This document shows, piece by piece, positions 12,852 to 21,599 of a stretch of 64,000 nucleotides of DNA (within the stretch, counting starts at the first letter, position 1; every line of letters starts with the position of its first letter). Source of the stretch: Pseudoduganella namucuonensis (GTDB lineage Bacteria > Pseudomonadota > Gammaproteobacteria > Burkholderiales > Burkholderiaceae_D); contig NZ_FPBO01000005.1 of NCBI RefSeq assembly GCF_900116645.1, positions 186,001 to 250,000 of the forward strand. The letters run 5' to 3'. The notes under the pieces are model-generated. The model ran no database searches and was not told where the DNA came from. It was given only the letters and a program-made list of their open reading frames with translations. The position numbers and the translations under genes are program-made.

Positions 12852-13628
12852 TTACTGCACTTTGGCTTTCTTCACCAGTTCGTCGCGATAAGCGGCGACT
12901 TTCTTCTGGGTCAGCGCTTCCGCCACTTGGCCTTTGACTTCTTCCAGGCCTGGCAGTTTGGCCGCGCGCGAGCCTTCCAGTTTGATGACGTGGTAGCCGA
13001 ATTGCGATTTAACTGGCGTTTCAGTGATCTGGCCGTCTTTCAACGCCACCATGGCGTCGGAGAATGGCTTGACGTAGGACGATGGGGTTGCCCAGTCCAG
13101 GTCGCCGCCGTTATTGGCCGAACCGTCTTTCGACTGCTTGGCCAATTCTTCGAATTTGGCGCCGCCTTTCAGCTTGGCGATAATGTCTTTCGCCTGCTGT
13201 TCGGTTTCAACCAGAATATGGCGCGCGTGGTATTCCTTGTCGCCCACGGTCGCTTTGTATTTGTCGTACTCGGCCTTGATTTCAGCATCGCTGACCGGGT
13301 TTTTCTTCACGTAGTCTTGCAGCATCGCGTTGATGATGATGCTTTGGCGGGCGTTTTCCAGCGCGCCTTTAACGTCGGCGCGGGTGCCCACGCCTTGTTT
13401 ATCGGCTTCCTGGATCAGCACTTCGCGTGCGATCAGTTCTTTCTTGATGGCGTCGCGCAGTTGCGGCGAATCGGGTTGCTTGCCTTGGGCAACATATTGC
13501 TTCACGGCCGCTTCCAGGCGGGTAGTGGGGATGGCTTTGCCATTAACGGTCGCGACGTTTTGGGCAAAGGCCGGCACGGCAGCAACTGCGAACAAGGCCA
13601 ACAACAGACGGGCAGGCTTCAAAATCAT
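12852..13628 (-). CDS. Periplasmic parvulin-type peptidyl-prolyl isomerase (paralogue 2)
   Basis: A 258-residue secreted protein: a signal peptide ends at about VPAFA-QNVAT, then a SurA/PrsA-like N-terminal helical domain and a parvulin rotamase domain (about 135-225) with HARHILVETEQQAKDI, GGDLDWATPSSYVKPFSDAM and SQFGYHVIKLE. Such PpiC/PrsA-like foldases assist folding of exported proteins. The ATG is chosen over a GTG two codons earlier because an AGGA site lies seven bases upstream and the N-terminus then aligns with the neighbouring paralogue (ILKPARLLLAL against NLKPARLLIAL). It is the last gene of the operon and carries its terminator. Confidence 0.92.
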   Translation of the reverse strand: MILKPARLLLALFAVAAVPAFAQNVATVNGKAIPTTRLEAAVKQYVAQGKQPDSPQLRDAIKKELIAREVLIQEADKQGVGTRADVKGALENARQSIIINAMLQDYVKKNPVSDAEIKAEYDKYKATVGDKEYHARHILVETEQQAKDIIAKLKGGAKFEELAKQSKDGSANNGGDLDWATPSSYVKPFSDAMVALKDGQITETPVKSQFGYHVIKLEGSRAAKLPGLEEVKGQVAEALTQKKVAAYRDELVKKAKVQ

Positions 13629-13653
13629 TATCACATCCTATAAAAAATAATAG

Positions 13654-13672
13654 CGGCGCCTTCAAGGCGCCG
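13654..13672 (-). terminator. Hairpin between the two isomerase genes (possible attenuator)
   Basis: CGGCGCCTT at 13654-13662 and AAGGCGCCG at 13664-13672 form a strong stem in the 62-base gap. On the minus strand it is followed by CTATTATTTTTTAT, so it could end part of the transcripts before the second isomerase gene or stabilise the upstream message. Confidence 0.6.
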
Positions 13673-13690
13673 TACCTTACAACAGAAAGA

Positions 13691-14470
13691 TTACTGAATC
13701 TTGGCTTTCTTGACCAGCTCTTCCTGGTAAGCCTGCAGCTTCTTCTGGGTCAGCGAATCCGCGACCTGCGGTTTCACTTCTTCCAGCGTCGGCAGTTTGG
13801 CGTCGCGGATGTCATCCACTTTGATCACGTGGAAACCATTGGGGGTTTGCACGGCTTTCTCGGTCACCTGGCCTTTTTGCAGGCCGACGAAGGCGTCCGA
13901 GAACACTTTCGGGAAGGACGACGGGGTCGCCCAATCCAGATCGCCGCCATTGGCGGCGGAACCGGTGTCTTTCGAATCCTTGGCCAGATCCTCGAACTTG
14001 GCGCCGCCCTTCAGCTTGGCGATCACCGCGTCCGCCTCGGCGGCGGTTTCGGTCAGGATGTGGCGCACATGGAATTCCTTGGTGCCGGCCTGGGCCACGA
14101 AACGATCATACTCGGCCTTGATGTCCGCGTCCGAAACCGGGTTCTTCTTGACGTAGTCGCCCACCAGCGCGTTGATGAAGATGGCGCGGCGCGCGTCCTC
14201 CAGCGCCTGCTTCACATCCGCGTTCTTGGTGTAGCCCTGTTTTTCCGCTTCCTGCATCAGCACTTCGCGGCCGAGCATTTCCTTCTTGATCGCTTCGCGC
14301 AGCTGCGGGGAGTCCGGTTGCTGGCCCTGGGCAACAACCTGTTTGACCACGGCTTCCACGCGCGAGGTCGGGATGCCTTTGCCATTGACGACGGCGATGT
14401 TCTGTGCAAACGCCGGTGCCGCAACCACGGCGAGAAGTGCGATCAGCAAACGTGCTGGCTTCAAATTCAT
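13691..14470 (-). CDS. Periplasmic parvulin-type peptidyl-prolyl isomerase (paralogue 1)
   Basis: A 259-residue secreted foldase with a signal peptide ending near APAFA-QNIAV, a helical N-terminal domain and a parvulin domain with HVRHILTETAAEADAV, GGDLDWATPSSFPKVFSDAF and TPNGFHVIKVDDIRDAK. It is a tandem duplicate of the next gene: the order of motifs, length and C-terminus (ELVKKAKIQ against ELVKKAKVQ) agree throughout. The ATG has a TTAGGA site upstream. It follows bolA after 37 bases and is likely cotranscribed. Confidence 0.92.
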   Translation of the reverse strand: MNLKPARLLIALLAVVAAPAFAQNIAVVNGKGIPTSRVEAVVKQVVAQGQQPDSPQLREAIKKEMLGREVLMQEAEKQGYTKNADVKQALEDARRAIFINALVGDYVKKNPVSDADIKAEYDRFVAQAGTKEFHVRHILTETAAEADAVIAKLKGGAKFEDLAKDSKDTGSAANGGDLDWATPSSFPKVFSDAFVGLQKGQVTEKAVQTPNGFHVIKVDDIRDAKLPTLEEVKPQVADSLTQKKLQAYQEELVKKAKIQ

Positions 14471-14507
14471 TATTTCAAATCCTAAGGGCTAAGTTTTTTT
14501 TGAAGAG

Positions 14508-14777
14508 TCAAACTTCGGACGGTGCCAATGCGGTAATGGCCAACGCGTGGATTTCCCCACGCATCATATCGTGCACGGAATCATACACGAGTCGATGTCT
14601 TGTGACGAGTTTAAGGCCCTCGAATTTGGAGGAAACGATCCGCAGCTGATAATGGCCTCCGCCGGAGGCGGCGCCGGCGTGTCCGGCGTGCATGGCCGAC
14701 TCGTCTTCCAGCTTTATTTCCAGCGGTTCCAATGCCGCGCGCAGGCGTTCTTCTATGCGTTCAATACGGGTTTCCAT
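14508..14777 (-). CDS. bolA: BolA family protein
   Basis: An 89-residue protein of the BolA fold, with the class II KH-like pattern RIEERLRAALEPLEIKLEDES near the N-terminus and LVTRHRLVYDSVHDMMRGEIHALAI near the end. BolA proteins partner monothiol glutaredoxins in iron-sulphur handling and may act as transcription regulators. Its ATG overlaps the TAA stop of the upstream septation-protein gene by one base (TAATG), so translation is probably coupled. A glycine/histidine-rich insertion (HAGHAGAASGGGH) sits in the middle of the domain, between the family's usual secondary elements. Confidence 0.92.
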   Translation of the reverse strand: METRIERIEERLRAALEPLEIKLEDESAMHAGHAGAASGGGHYQLRIVSSKFEGLKLVTRHRLVYDSVHDMMRGEIHALAITALAPSEV

Positions 14778-15412
14778 TACGCTTCCTCATCCTTGATGTA
14801 TTTAGCCAGGTAGAAAGTCTGGCCGATAATGAACGCGAAGGTCAATGCCGTGGAGCCGAACGCCTTGAAGCTGACCCAGGAGGCGGTATCGGATTTGAAC
14901 AGCACGAACGCGACGAACAGGTTAATGGCGCCCAAGGCCAGCAGGAACAGCACCCACATCACGTTCAGGCGTTCCCACACCTCGTCGGGCAGCGTGATCT
15001 GCGAGCCCATGGTGCTGCGCAGGAAGTTGTTCTTGAAGATATAGCGCGCCGACAGCAGGCCGATCGCCGACAGCCAATAGATCAGCGTCGGTTTCCATTT
15101 GATGAAGATCTCGTCGTGGTAATAGATGGTCAGTCCGCCGAAGACGACGAAGATGAACAGCGACAGTTTCAGCATGAAGTCGACCTTGCGGCCGCGCGCC
15201 AGCAGGTAGCCGATCTGCACCGCGTTGGCCAGGATGCCGGCCAGCGTGGCGATCACCATCGGCGCCTGGTCGGCCGTGGCCGAGCCGCCCGACAGCAAGC
15301 CGCTGAGGTTGGCGTTGACCCAGTGTTGGGCGGCCTCCGGATGCGCGCCGCCGATCTTGTAGCAGGCGAAGAAGACGATCAGCGGGAGTAGGTCGAACAG
15401 GAACTTTTTCAT
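14777..15412 (-). CDS. yciB: Inner-membrane septation protein A (YciB/IspZ family)
   Basis: A 211-residue polytopic protein with five or six hydrophobic segments and the family start MKKFLFDLLPLIVFF. Further family stretches are KPTLIYWLSAIGLL, FKNNFLRSTMGSQITLP, VWERLNVMWVLFL and WVSFKAFGSTALTFAFIIGQ. YciB affects cell-envelope integrity and septation, and is commonly encoded beside BolA and PpiC-type proteins in betaproteobacteria, as here. It runs 27 bases downstream of msrB in the same direction. Confidence 0.93.
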   Translation of the reverse strand: MKKFLFDLLPLIVFFACYKIGGAHPEAAQHWVNANLSGLLSGGSATADQAPMVIATLAGILANAVQIGYLLARGRKVDFMLKLSLFIFVVFGGLTIYYHDEIFIKWKPTLIYWLSAIGLLSARYIFKNNFLRSTMGSQITLPDEVWERLNVMWVLFLLALGAINLFVAFVLFKSDTASWVSFKAFGSTALTFAFIIGQTFYLAKYIKDEEA

Positions 15413-15439
15413 GGACAGGCTTAGGTCGGTCTTGGGGTA

Positions 15440-15838
15440 TCAGTCTTGGGGATCAAAACGCAGGGACGCCGAATTGATGCAGTAACGCAGGCCGGTCGGC
15501 GGCGGGCCGTCCGGGAAAACATGGCCGAGATGGGCGTCGCACACGGCGCAGATGATTTCGGTGCGCAGCATACCATGGGAACGGTCCACCACTTCGATCA
15601 CATTGGCCGGATTGAGCGGCTCGAAATAGCTGGGCCAGCCGCAGCCGGAATCGAACTTGGCGTCGGACGCGAACAGCGGCGTATTGCAGCACACGCAGGT
15701 ATATATACCGGGCTCGTGGTGGTCCCAGTATTGGCCGGTGAAGGCGCGCTCGGTGGCGGCGTGGCGGGTGACCTGGTATTGCATGCCGTCCAGCATGGCT
15801 TTCCATTCGGCGTCGGTTTTAACGATTTTGTCTGTCAT
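15440..15838 (-). CDS. msrB: Peptide-methionine (R)-S-oxide reductase
   Basis: A 132-residue MsrB that reduces methionine-R-sulphoxide in proteins. The structural zinc site is formed by Cys48/Cys51 (CVCC) and Cys97/Cys100 (CAVC). The catalytic Cys120 lies in [11 protein letters not shown], and [11 protein letters not shown] and [10 protein letters not shown] are family signatures. The ATG is preferred to one 11 codons upstream because homology starts here and GAGAAAG precedes it. The gene starts 10 bases after the selO stop, which pairs a repair enzyme with a stress-linked AMPylator. Confidence 0.96.
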   Translation of the reverse strand: MTDKIVKTDAEWKAMLDGMQYQVTRHAATERAFTGQYWDHHEPGIYTCVCCNTPLFASDAKFDSGCGWPSYFEPLNPANVIEVVDRSHGMLRTEIICAVCDAHLGHVFPDGPPPTGLRYCINSASLRFDPQD

Positions 15839-15848
15839 GGTGGCTTTC

Positions 15849-17327
15849 TCAGGAAGAACAGCTGACTTCAAGGTGGCTTGCCCAATCCGGCGGCAGCGCC
15901 GCGTAGGCTTCGTGTTCAGGCTGTTCGTCGTACGGGCGTTCCAAAACTGTCAGCAGGCGCGCGATTTCGGTGAAGTCCTTATTCTGCGCTTTTTCAATCG
16001 CGACCTGCGCCAGGTAATTGCGCAGCACGTATTTGGGGTTGACTTGATCCATCGCAAGCTTACGGTCCGCGTCGACGCTGTTTTCGGCGCGCAGGCGGGC
16101 GCGGTAGCGCTGCGCCCAGGCGTCGAATGCGGCGCGGTCGAGGAACAGGTCGCGCACCGGGGCGTCCGGATGGTTCGCGCCGGCTTCGGCCATGGCCGCC
16201 GCGTCCGGCACCGCGTCCACGCGCAGGGCGCCCAGGCGGCGGAAGAACTGGGTGAAATCGGCGTGATTGTCCTCCATCACCGTGAACATCGCCTCCATCA
16301 GGTCGCGGTCGTCGTCCTGCGCGGTCGCCAGGCCCAGCTTGGCGCGCATCAACTGGTCGGCTTTGGCGGCGAAGGCCGATTGGTAGACGTCCAGCGCGTC
16401 CTGTGCGGCCTTCACCTCGCCGATCAGCGGCAGCAGCGCCTTGCCCAGCGCGTAGCAATTCCAGTGGCCGATCTGCGGCTGGTTGCCATAGGAATAACGG
16501 CCGCCTTGGTCGCTATGGTTGCAGATATGGCCGCGGTCGAACGCCTCCATGAAACCGAACGGGCCGTAATCCAGCGTTTCGCCCAGGATGGACATATTGT
16601 CCGTGTTCAGCACGCCATGCATGAAGCCGACCGCCTGCCACTGCGCGACCAGCTCGGCGGTGCGGCGCGTGACTTCGCGCAGGAAGGCCGCGTACGCGTT
16701 CTCTTCGGCGCGCAATTGGGGATAAAAACGGTCGATCACGTAATCGGCCAGGATTTTGAGCTGCTCCGGCTGCTTGCGGTAGAACCAGTGTTCGAAGGAG
16801 CCGAAACGGACGAAGGTGGGCGCCATACGCAGCACGACCGCCGAGGTTTCCACCGATTCGCGATAAACGCCTTGGTCCGAACCGGCCACGGCCAGCGCGC
16901 GCGAGGTCGGAATGCCGAGCGCGGCCATGGCTTCCGAGCACAGGAATTCGCGGATCGACGAGCGCAGCACCGCGCGGCCGTCGCCCATGCGCGAATACGG
17001 CGTCAAGCCCGCGCCTTTCAGTTGCAGCTCGATGGGCCCGGACGGCGTGTCGGCGTTGCCCAGCAGGATGGCGCGGCCGTCGCCCAGCTGGCCGGCCCAG
17101 ACGCCGAACTGGTGGCCGGAATACACGGCCGACAGGGGCTGCGCGCCGTCCGGCACGCTGTTGCCGGCCAGGATGTCCAGCGACGCCTGTTCCGCCAGCG
17201 TCGCCTGGTCCAGCCCCAGCAGGGCGGCGGCCGATGCGCTGGTCGCCACCAGATACGGGGCGGGCAGGGGAGTCGGCATTAATCGGGTGTAGAAATCGGA
17301 CGGCAGGCTCGCGAACGAGTTGTCCAT
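15849..17327 (-). CDS. selO: Protein adenylyltransferase SelO (YdiU family)
   Basis: A 492-residue pseudokinase-fold enzyme that transfers AMP from ATP to Ser/Thr/Tyr residues of proteins. Family marks are [63 protein letters not shown] (metal and catalytic Asn/Asp) and [18 protein letters not shown]. The selenocysteine-containing C-terminus of animal homologues is absent, as in most bacteria; it ends at HLEVSCSS. The start [12 protein letters not shown] is chosen over one 32 codons upstream because the family begins near this point. First gene of the leftward operon; its promoter should lie in the 248 bases shared with the divergent acyl-CoA synthetase gene. Confidence 0.94.
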   Translation of the reverse strand: MDNSFASLPSDFYTRLMPTPLPAPYLVATSASAAALLGLDQATLAEQASLDILAGNSVPDGAQPLSAVYSGHQFGVWAGQLGDGRAILLGNADTPSGPIELQLKGAGLTPYSRMGDGRAVLRSSIREFLCSEAMAALGIPTSRALAVAGSDQGVYRESVETSAVVLRMAPTFVRFGSFEHWFYRKQPEQLKILADYVIDRFYPQLRAEENAYAAFLREVTRRTAELVAQWQAVGFMHGVLNTDNMSILGETLDYGPFGFMEAFDRGHICNHSDQGGRYSYGNQPQIGHWNCYALGKALLPLIGEVKAAQDALDVYQSAFAAKADQLMRAKLGLATAQDDDRDLMEAMFTVMEDNHADFTQFFRRLGALRVDAVPDAAAMAEAGANHPDAPVRDLFLDRAAFDAWAQRYRARLRAENSVDADRKLAMDQVNPKYVLRNYLAQVAIEKAQNKDFTEIARLLTVLERPYDEQPEHEAYAALPPDWASHLEVSCSS

Positions 17328-17496
17328 GGGCAGCTTTTTGATGGCGGTTCCAGTAGCTGTAGAGAGTGAATCCTTGATTTTAACGCACAGCTCCGATTCT
17401 ATGCAGGGCCACACGGACCACAAGTCCGGTTACACTCGCTTACCGCCCTCGCGGCCACGCTTTGTGGCAAATGGTGCGGTGCAGCATCGAAACTGT

Positions 17497-17526
17497 TTGA
17501 CGAAAATAGCACGCACGTTCCATTAT
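17497..17526 (+). promoter_or_regulatory. Candidate sigma-70 promoter for the acyl-CoA synthetase/liv operon
   Basis: TTGACG (17497-17502) and CATTAT (17521-17526) are separated by 18 bases, about 50 bases before the ATG and followed by an AT-rich leader. It is the best match I could find in the divergent gap; the start site is not proven. Confidence 0.45.
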
Positions 17527-17575
17527 TTGTTTATAGAAGATTCATACTAATAAAGCAAAACACCAAGGAGACCCG

Positions 17576-19240
17576 ATGTCCTATCCGCAGAGTCCGTTGC
17601 CTCGGAGCCCATTGATGGGCCAGATGATGAACCAGCCGCTGCTTGTCTCCAGCATCATCGAGTTTGCGGCGCGTCATTTCGGCAATAGCGAAATCGTTTC
17701 GCGCCGTGTCGAGGGCGACATCCACCGCTACACCTACCGCGAGTGCCACCAGCGCGCGCGCCGCCTGGCCAACGCCTTGCAGGGCCTGGGCATCGAGATC
17801 GGCGACCGCGTCGCCACCCTGGCCTGGAACGGCTACCGCCACCTGGAAGCGTATTACGCCGTGTCCGGTTCCGGCGCGGTGCTGCACACCATCAATCCGC
17901 GCCTGCATCCAGACCAGATCGCCTACATCATCAATCACGCGGAAGACCAGGTGCTGCTGTTCGACCTGACCTTCCTGCCCGCCGTGGAAGCGGTGGCCGC
18001 GCAGTGCAAGCAGATCAAGACCTATGTGCTGATGTGCGGCCGCGACCGCATGCCGGCGGAAACGCGCGTCGCCAATCTGCTGTGCTACGAGGACTTGATC
18101 GACTCCCATTCGGACGACTACGCGTGGCCGCGGTTCGACGAGAACTCGGCCTGCACGCTGTGCTACACGTCCGGCACCACGGGCAATCCCAAGGGCGCGC
18201 TGTATTCGCACCGTTCCACCGTGCTGCACGCCTACGCCTCGGCGATGCCGGGCGCGCTCAACGTGAGCGCCAAGGACACCGTGCTGCCGGTGGTGCCCAT
18301 GTTCCACGTCAACGCCTGGGGCCTGCCGTACTCGGTCCCGCTGTCCGGCGCCAAGCTGGTGTTCCCGGGGGCCGCGCTGGACGGCAAATCCGTCTACGAG
18401 CTGTTCGAGTCCGAGAAGGTCACGTTCTCGGCCGGCGTGCCGACCGTGTGGCTGGGCCTGATCAACTACGCGACGCAGAACAAGCTGAAGTTCTCCACCT
18501 TCCGCCGCACGGTGATCGGTGGCTCGGCCTGCCCGCCGGCGATGATGAACGCGCTGATCGACGAGTTCGACGTGGAAGTGGTGCACGCCTGGGGCATGAC
18601 GGAAATGTCGCCGCTGGGCACGGCCTGCATGCTGCAGGCCAAGCACGCCGAACTGCCCAGGGAAGAGCAGCGCAAGATCCTGCAGAAGCAGGGCCACGCG
18701 GTGTACGGCGTGGACATGAAGATCGTCGACGACGACGGCAAGGAGTTGCCGTGGGACGGAAGCAGTTATGGCCACTTGCTGGTCAAAGGACCATGGATCA
18801 TCTCGTCCTACTACAAGGAGGAGGGCGGCGACCCGCTGCAGGACGGCTGGTTCCCCACCGGCGACGTGGCCACCATCGACCCCGACGGCTATATGCAGAT
18901 CACCGACCGCAGCAAGGACGTGATCAAGTCCGGCGGCGAATGGATAGGCACCATCGACCTGGAGAACATCGCGACGGCGCATCCGGCCGTGATGCAGGCC
19001 GCCTGCATCGGCGTGGCGCATCCGAAATGGGACGAGCGCCCGCTGCTGGTGGTGGTGGTGCGGCCCGGCATGGCGGTGAGCCGCGAAGAGTTGTTGAAAT
19101 TTTACGAGGGCAAGATCGCCAAATGGTGGTTGCCGGACGACGTGGTCTTCGCCGACACGCTGCCGCTGGGCGGCACGGGCAAGGTTCAGAAAAACAAACT
19201 GCGTGAACTATATAAGGAGCACAAACTGCCCACCGCTTGA
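17576..19240 (+). CDS. Medium/long-chain fatty-acid--CoA ligase (AMP-binding family)
   Basis: A 554-residue ANL-superfamily adenylate-forming enzyme that joins a carboxylic acid to CoA through an acyl-AMP. The ATP loop is YTSGTTGNPKG, the A5 motif reads AWGMTEMSPLG, the A8 hinge is ITDRSKDVIKSGGEWIG and the catalytic Lys lies in GKVQKNKLRE at the C-terminus. The AAGGAG ribosome site is excellent. It starts an operon with a complete branched-chain-type ABC transporter, which suggests that the imported compound may be, or be converted to, an organic acid that this enzyme activates. Chain-length preference cannot be read from sequence. Confidence 0.93.
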   Translation: MSYPQSPLPRSPLMGQMMNQPLLVSSIIEFAARHFGNSEIVSRRVEGDIHRYTYRECHQRARRLANALQGLGIEIGDRVATLAWNGYRHLEAYYAVSGSGAVLHTINPRLHPDQIAYIINHAEDQVLLFDLTFLPAVEAVAAQCKQIKTYVLMCGRDRMPAETRVANLLCYEDLIDSHSDDYAWPRFDENSACTLCYTSGTTGNPKGALYSHRSTVLHAYASAMPGALNVSAKDTVLPVVPMFHVNAWGLPYSVPLSGAKLVFPGAALDGKSVYELFESEKVTFSAGVPTVWLGLINYATQNKLKFSTFRRTVIGGSACPPAMMNALIDEFDVEVVHAWGMTEMSPLGTACMLQAKHAELPREEQRKILQKQGHAVYGVDMKIVDDDGKELPWDGSSYGHLLVKGPWIISSYYKEEGGDPLQDGWFPTGDVATIDPDGYMQITDRSKDVIKSGGEWIGTIDLENIATAHPAVMQAACIGVAHPKWDERPLLVVVVRPGMAVSREELLKFYEGKIAKWWLPDDVVFADTLPLGGTGKVQKNKLRELYKEHKLPTA

Positions 19241-19290
19241 TTGACCGCTGTACGAAGGCCCTACTAAAACGATAAAGAAGGATGGAGACC

Positions 19291-20520
19291 ATGACCTACC
19301 GCAAGCTCGCAATCGCAATCAGCCTGACCCTGATGACCTCGGCCGCCAGTGCCGAGAACGTGAAAATCGCCTTCATCGACCCGCTGTCCGGCCCGTTCGC
19401 GCCGGTCGGGCAAAACCAGCTCAAGAGCTTCCAGCTGATCGCCGACATGGCCAACAAGGGCAAGTGGGCCGGCGACAACACCATCGAGGTGGTCGGCTTC
19501 GACAACAAGGGCAGCCCGCAGGAATCGCTGACCCAGCTCAAGGCCGTGATCGACCAGGGCTACCGCTACATCACGCAGGGCAACGGTTCCGGCGTCGGCC
19601 TGGCGCTGCTGGACGCGGTGAACAAGCACAACGAGCGCAATCCCGGCAAGGAGGTCGTCTACCTGAACTACGCGGCGGTCGACCCCGACATGACCAACAG
19701 CAAGTGCAGCTTCTGGCACTTCCGCTTCGACGCCAACTCGGACATGAAGATGGAGGCGCTGACCAGCTACATGGCGCCGGACAAGAACATCAAGGCGGTC
19801 TACATCATCGGCCAGAACTACGCCTTCGGCCACGCGGTCAGCCGCGCCGCCAAGGAATACCTGGCGCGCAAGCGGCCAGACATCAAGATCGTCGGCGACG
19901 ACCTGCACCCGATCGGCCAGGTCAAGGACTTCTCGCCCTACATCGCCAAGATCAAGGCCGCGGGGGCGGACACCGTCATCACCGGCAACTGGGGCGCCGA
20001 CCTGGCGCTGCTGATCCGCGCCGCCAAGGACGCCGACCTGAAGGCCAACTTCTACACCTATTACGGCATCACCACCGGCGTGCCGACCGCGATGGGCGCC
20101 GCCGGCGCCGAGCGCACCAAGATCATCGGCAACTGGATGGCCAACAACGAGACGCTGAACGGCAAGGAAGTGGTGGAGGCGTTCAAGGCCAAGTACAACG
20201 ACGACTATTACGCGGCGCAGACGCACGTGATCATCACCATGCTGTCGAACGCGATCAAGGCCGCCCGCACGGCCGATCCGGTCAAGGTGGCGTTCGCGCT
20301 GGAGGGCATGAAGACGCAGTCGCTGAACGGCGGCGTGATGATGCAGAAGGCCGACCACCAACTGCAGCAAAACCTGTACATCGGCACCTGGACCAAGACC
20401 AACGGCAAGGACATCAAATACGACCAGGAAGGCACCGGCTACGGCTGGCGCATGGACAAGAAGATCGACGCCTACGTCGCCGGCCAGCCCACCTCCTGCC
20501 AGATGAAACGCCCAGGCTAA
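19291..20520 (+). CDS. livK: Branched-chain amino acid-type ABC transporter substrate-binding protein
   Basis: A 409-residue periplasmic binding protein of the LivJ/LivK (Peripla_BP_6) family. The signal peptide ends at SAASA-ENVKIAF, followed by the typical IDPLSGPFAPVGQNQLKSFQ. The ATG at 19291 has GGAG five bases upstream; the ATG nine bases earlier has its AAGG directly abutting it and is less likely. It lies 50 bases after the acyl-CoA synthetase gene. The ligand is not evident: the family also binds aromatic acids, short amides and other organic acids. Confidence 0.93.
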   Translation: MTYRKLAIAISLTLMTSAASAENVKIAFIDPLSGPFAPVGQNQLKSFQLIADMANKGKWAGDNTIEVVGFDNKGSPQESLTQLKAVIDQGYRYITQGNGSGVGLALLDAVNKHNERNPGKEVVYLNYAAVDPDMTNSKCSFWHFRFDANSDMKMEALTSYMAPDKNIKAVYIIGQNYAFGHAVSRAAKEYLARKRPDIKIVGDDLHPIGQVKDFSPYIAKIKAAGADTVITGNWGADLALLIRAAKDADLKANFYTYYGITTGVPTAMGAAGAERTKIIGNWMANNETLNGKEVVEAFKAKYNDDYYAAQTHVIITMLSNAIKAARTADPVKVAFALEGMKTQSLNGGVMMQKADHQLQQNLYIGTWTKTNGKDIKYDQEGTGYGWRMDKKIDAYVAGQPTSCQMKRPG

Positions 20521-20531
20521 ATCTTCAGAAC

Positions 20532-20632
20532 GCGTAGGGCGGGGCGCTCGGCCCGCCGGATGGTTGCTGGACCGCTTGCATCCGGCGGAATGGCGGCGGG
20601 CGCCGAGCCCGGCGCGCCATTCCGCCCCACGC
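20532..20632. repeat. Imperfect palindromic repeat between livK and livH
   Basis: The 134-base gap holds nested inverted repeats: a perfect 10-bp pair CCGCCGGATG (20553-20562) and CATCCGGCGG (20579-20588), and an outer pair GCGTAGGGCGG (20532-20542) and CCGCCCCACGC (20622-20632) with one mismatch. It looks like a dispersed intergenic palindrome. In this position it could protect the livK message and lower expression of the permease genes. Confidence 0.6.
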
Positions 20633-20654
20633 GGCGCATTCTCCCCGGATATCT

Positions 20655-21599
20655 ATGGAATTCACCTTATTTACACTGCTGAACGGTGTGAGTTACGGAC
20701 TGCTGCTGTTCATGCTGTCGTCCGGGCTCACGCTGATCTTCAGCATGATGGGCGTGCTCAACTTCGCGCACGCCAGTTTCTACATGCTGGGCGCCTACAT
20801 CGCCTACACCATCAGCAGCCAGATCGGTTTCTGGCCCGCGCTGGTGCTGGCGCCCGTCGCCGTCGGCCTGCTGGGCGCGATGGTCGAGCGCTACGGCCTG
20901 CGGCCGCTGCACAAGTTCGGCCACATCCCCGAACTGCTGTTCACCTTCGGGCTGTCCTTCCTCATCGTCGAGCTGGTGCAGCTGATCTGGGGCCGCGCCG
21001 CCGTGCAGTACGCCATCCCGGCGGAACTGGACGGACCGCTGTTCACCCTGTTCACCACCAGCTTCCCCAAATACCGCGCCTTCATGATGCTGGTCGCGCT
21101 GGCCATGCTGGGCGGCATCTGGCTGGTGCTGACCCGCACCCGCATCGGCCTCGTGATCCAGGCCGCGCTCACCCATCCCGAGGCGGCCGAGGCGCTGGGC
21201 CACAACGTGCCGCGCATCTTCATGTGGGTGTTCGGCGGCGGCAGCGCGCTGGCCGGCCTGGCCGGCGTCATCGGCGGCAACGCCTTCGTCACGGAACCGG
21301 CCATGGCGGCCACCGTCGGCAGCATCATCTTCGTGGTGGTGGTGGTCGGCGGCATGGGGTCGCTGGCCGGGGCCTTCATCGCCTCGCTGCTGATCGGCGT
21401 GATGCAGACCACCGCCGTGGCGCTGGACTATTCCTTCGCCAGCCTGCTGGGCCAGATGGGCGCCTCCGTCTCGCCGGGCACGCCGTTCTACGCGTTGATG
21501 AACGTGACCATCGCGCAGAGCGCGGCCATCCTGCCGTACCTGCTGCTGGTACTGATCCTGATTTTCCGCCCTAAGGGCTTGCTGGGGACCCGCGAATGA
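20655..21599 (+). CDS. livH: Branched-chain amino acid-type ABC transporter permease LivH
   Basis: A 314-residue inner-membrane permease with about eight hydrophobic segments. The family start LLNGVSYGLLLFMLSSGLTLIFSMMGVLNFAHASFYMLG is clear, and ALTHPEAAEALGHNVPRIFMWVFG contains the cytoplasmic loop that contacts the ATPase. It overlaps livM by four bases (ATGA). Confidence 0.94.
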   Translation: MEFTLFTLLNGVSYGLLLFMLSSGLTLIFSMMGVLNFAHASFYMLGAYIAYTISSQIGFWPALVLAPVAVGLLGAMVERYGLRPLHKFGHIPELLFTFGLSFLIVELVQLIWGRAAVQYAIPAELDGPLFTLFTTSFPKYRAFMMLVALAMLGGIWLVLTRTRIGLVIQAALTHPEAAEALGHNVPRIFMWVFGGGSALAGLAGVIGGNAFVTEPAMAATVGSIIFVVVVVGGMGSLAGAFIASLLIGVMQTTAVALDYSFASLLGQMGASVSPGTPFYALMNVTIAQSAAILPYLLLVLILIFRPKGLLGTRE

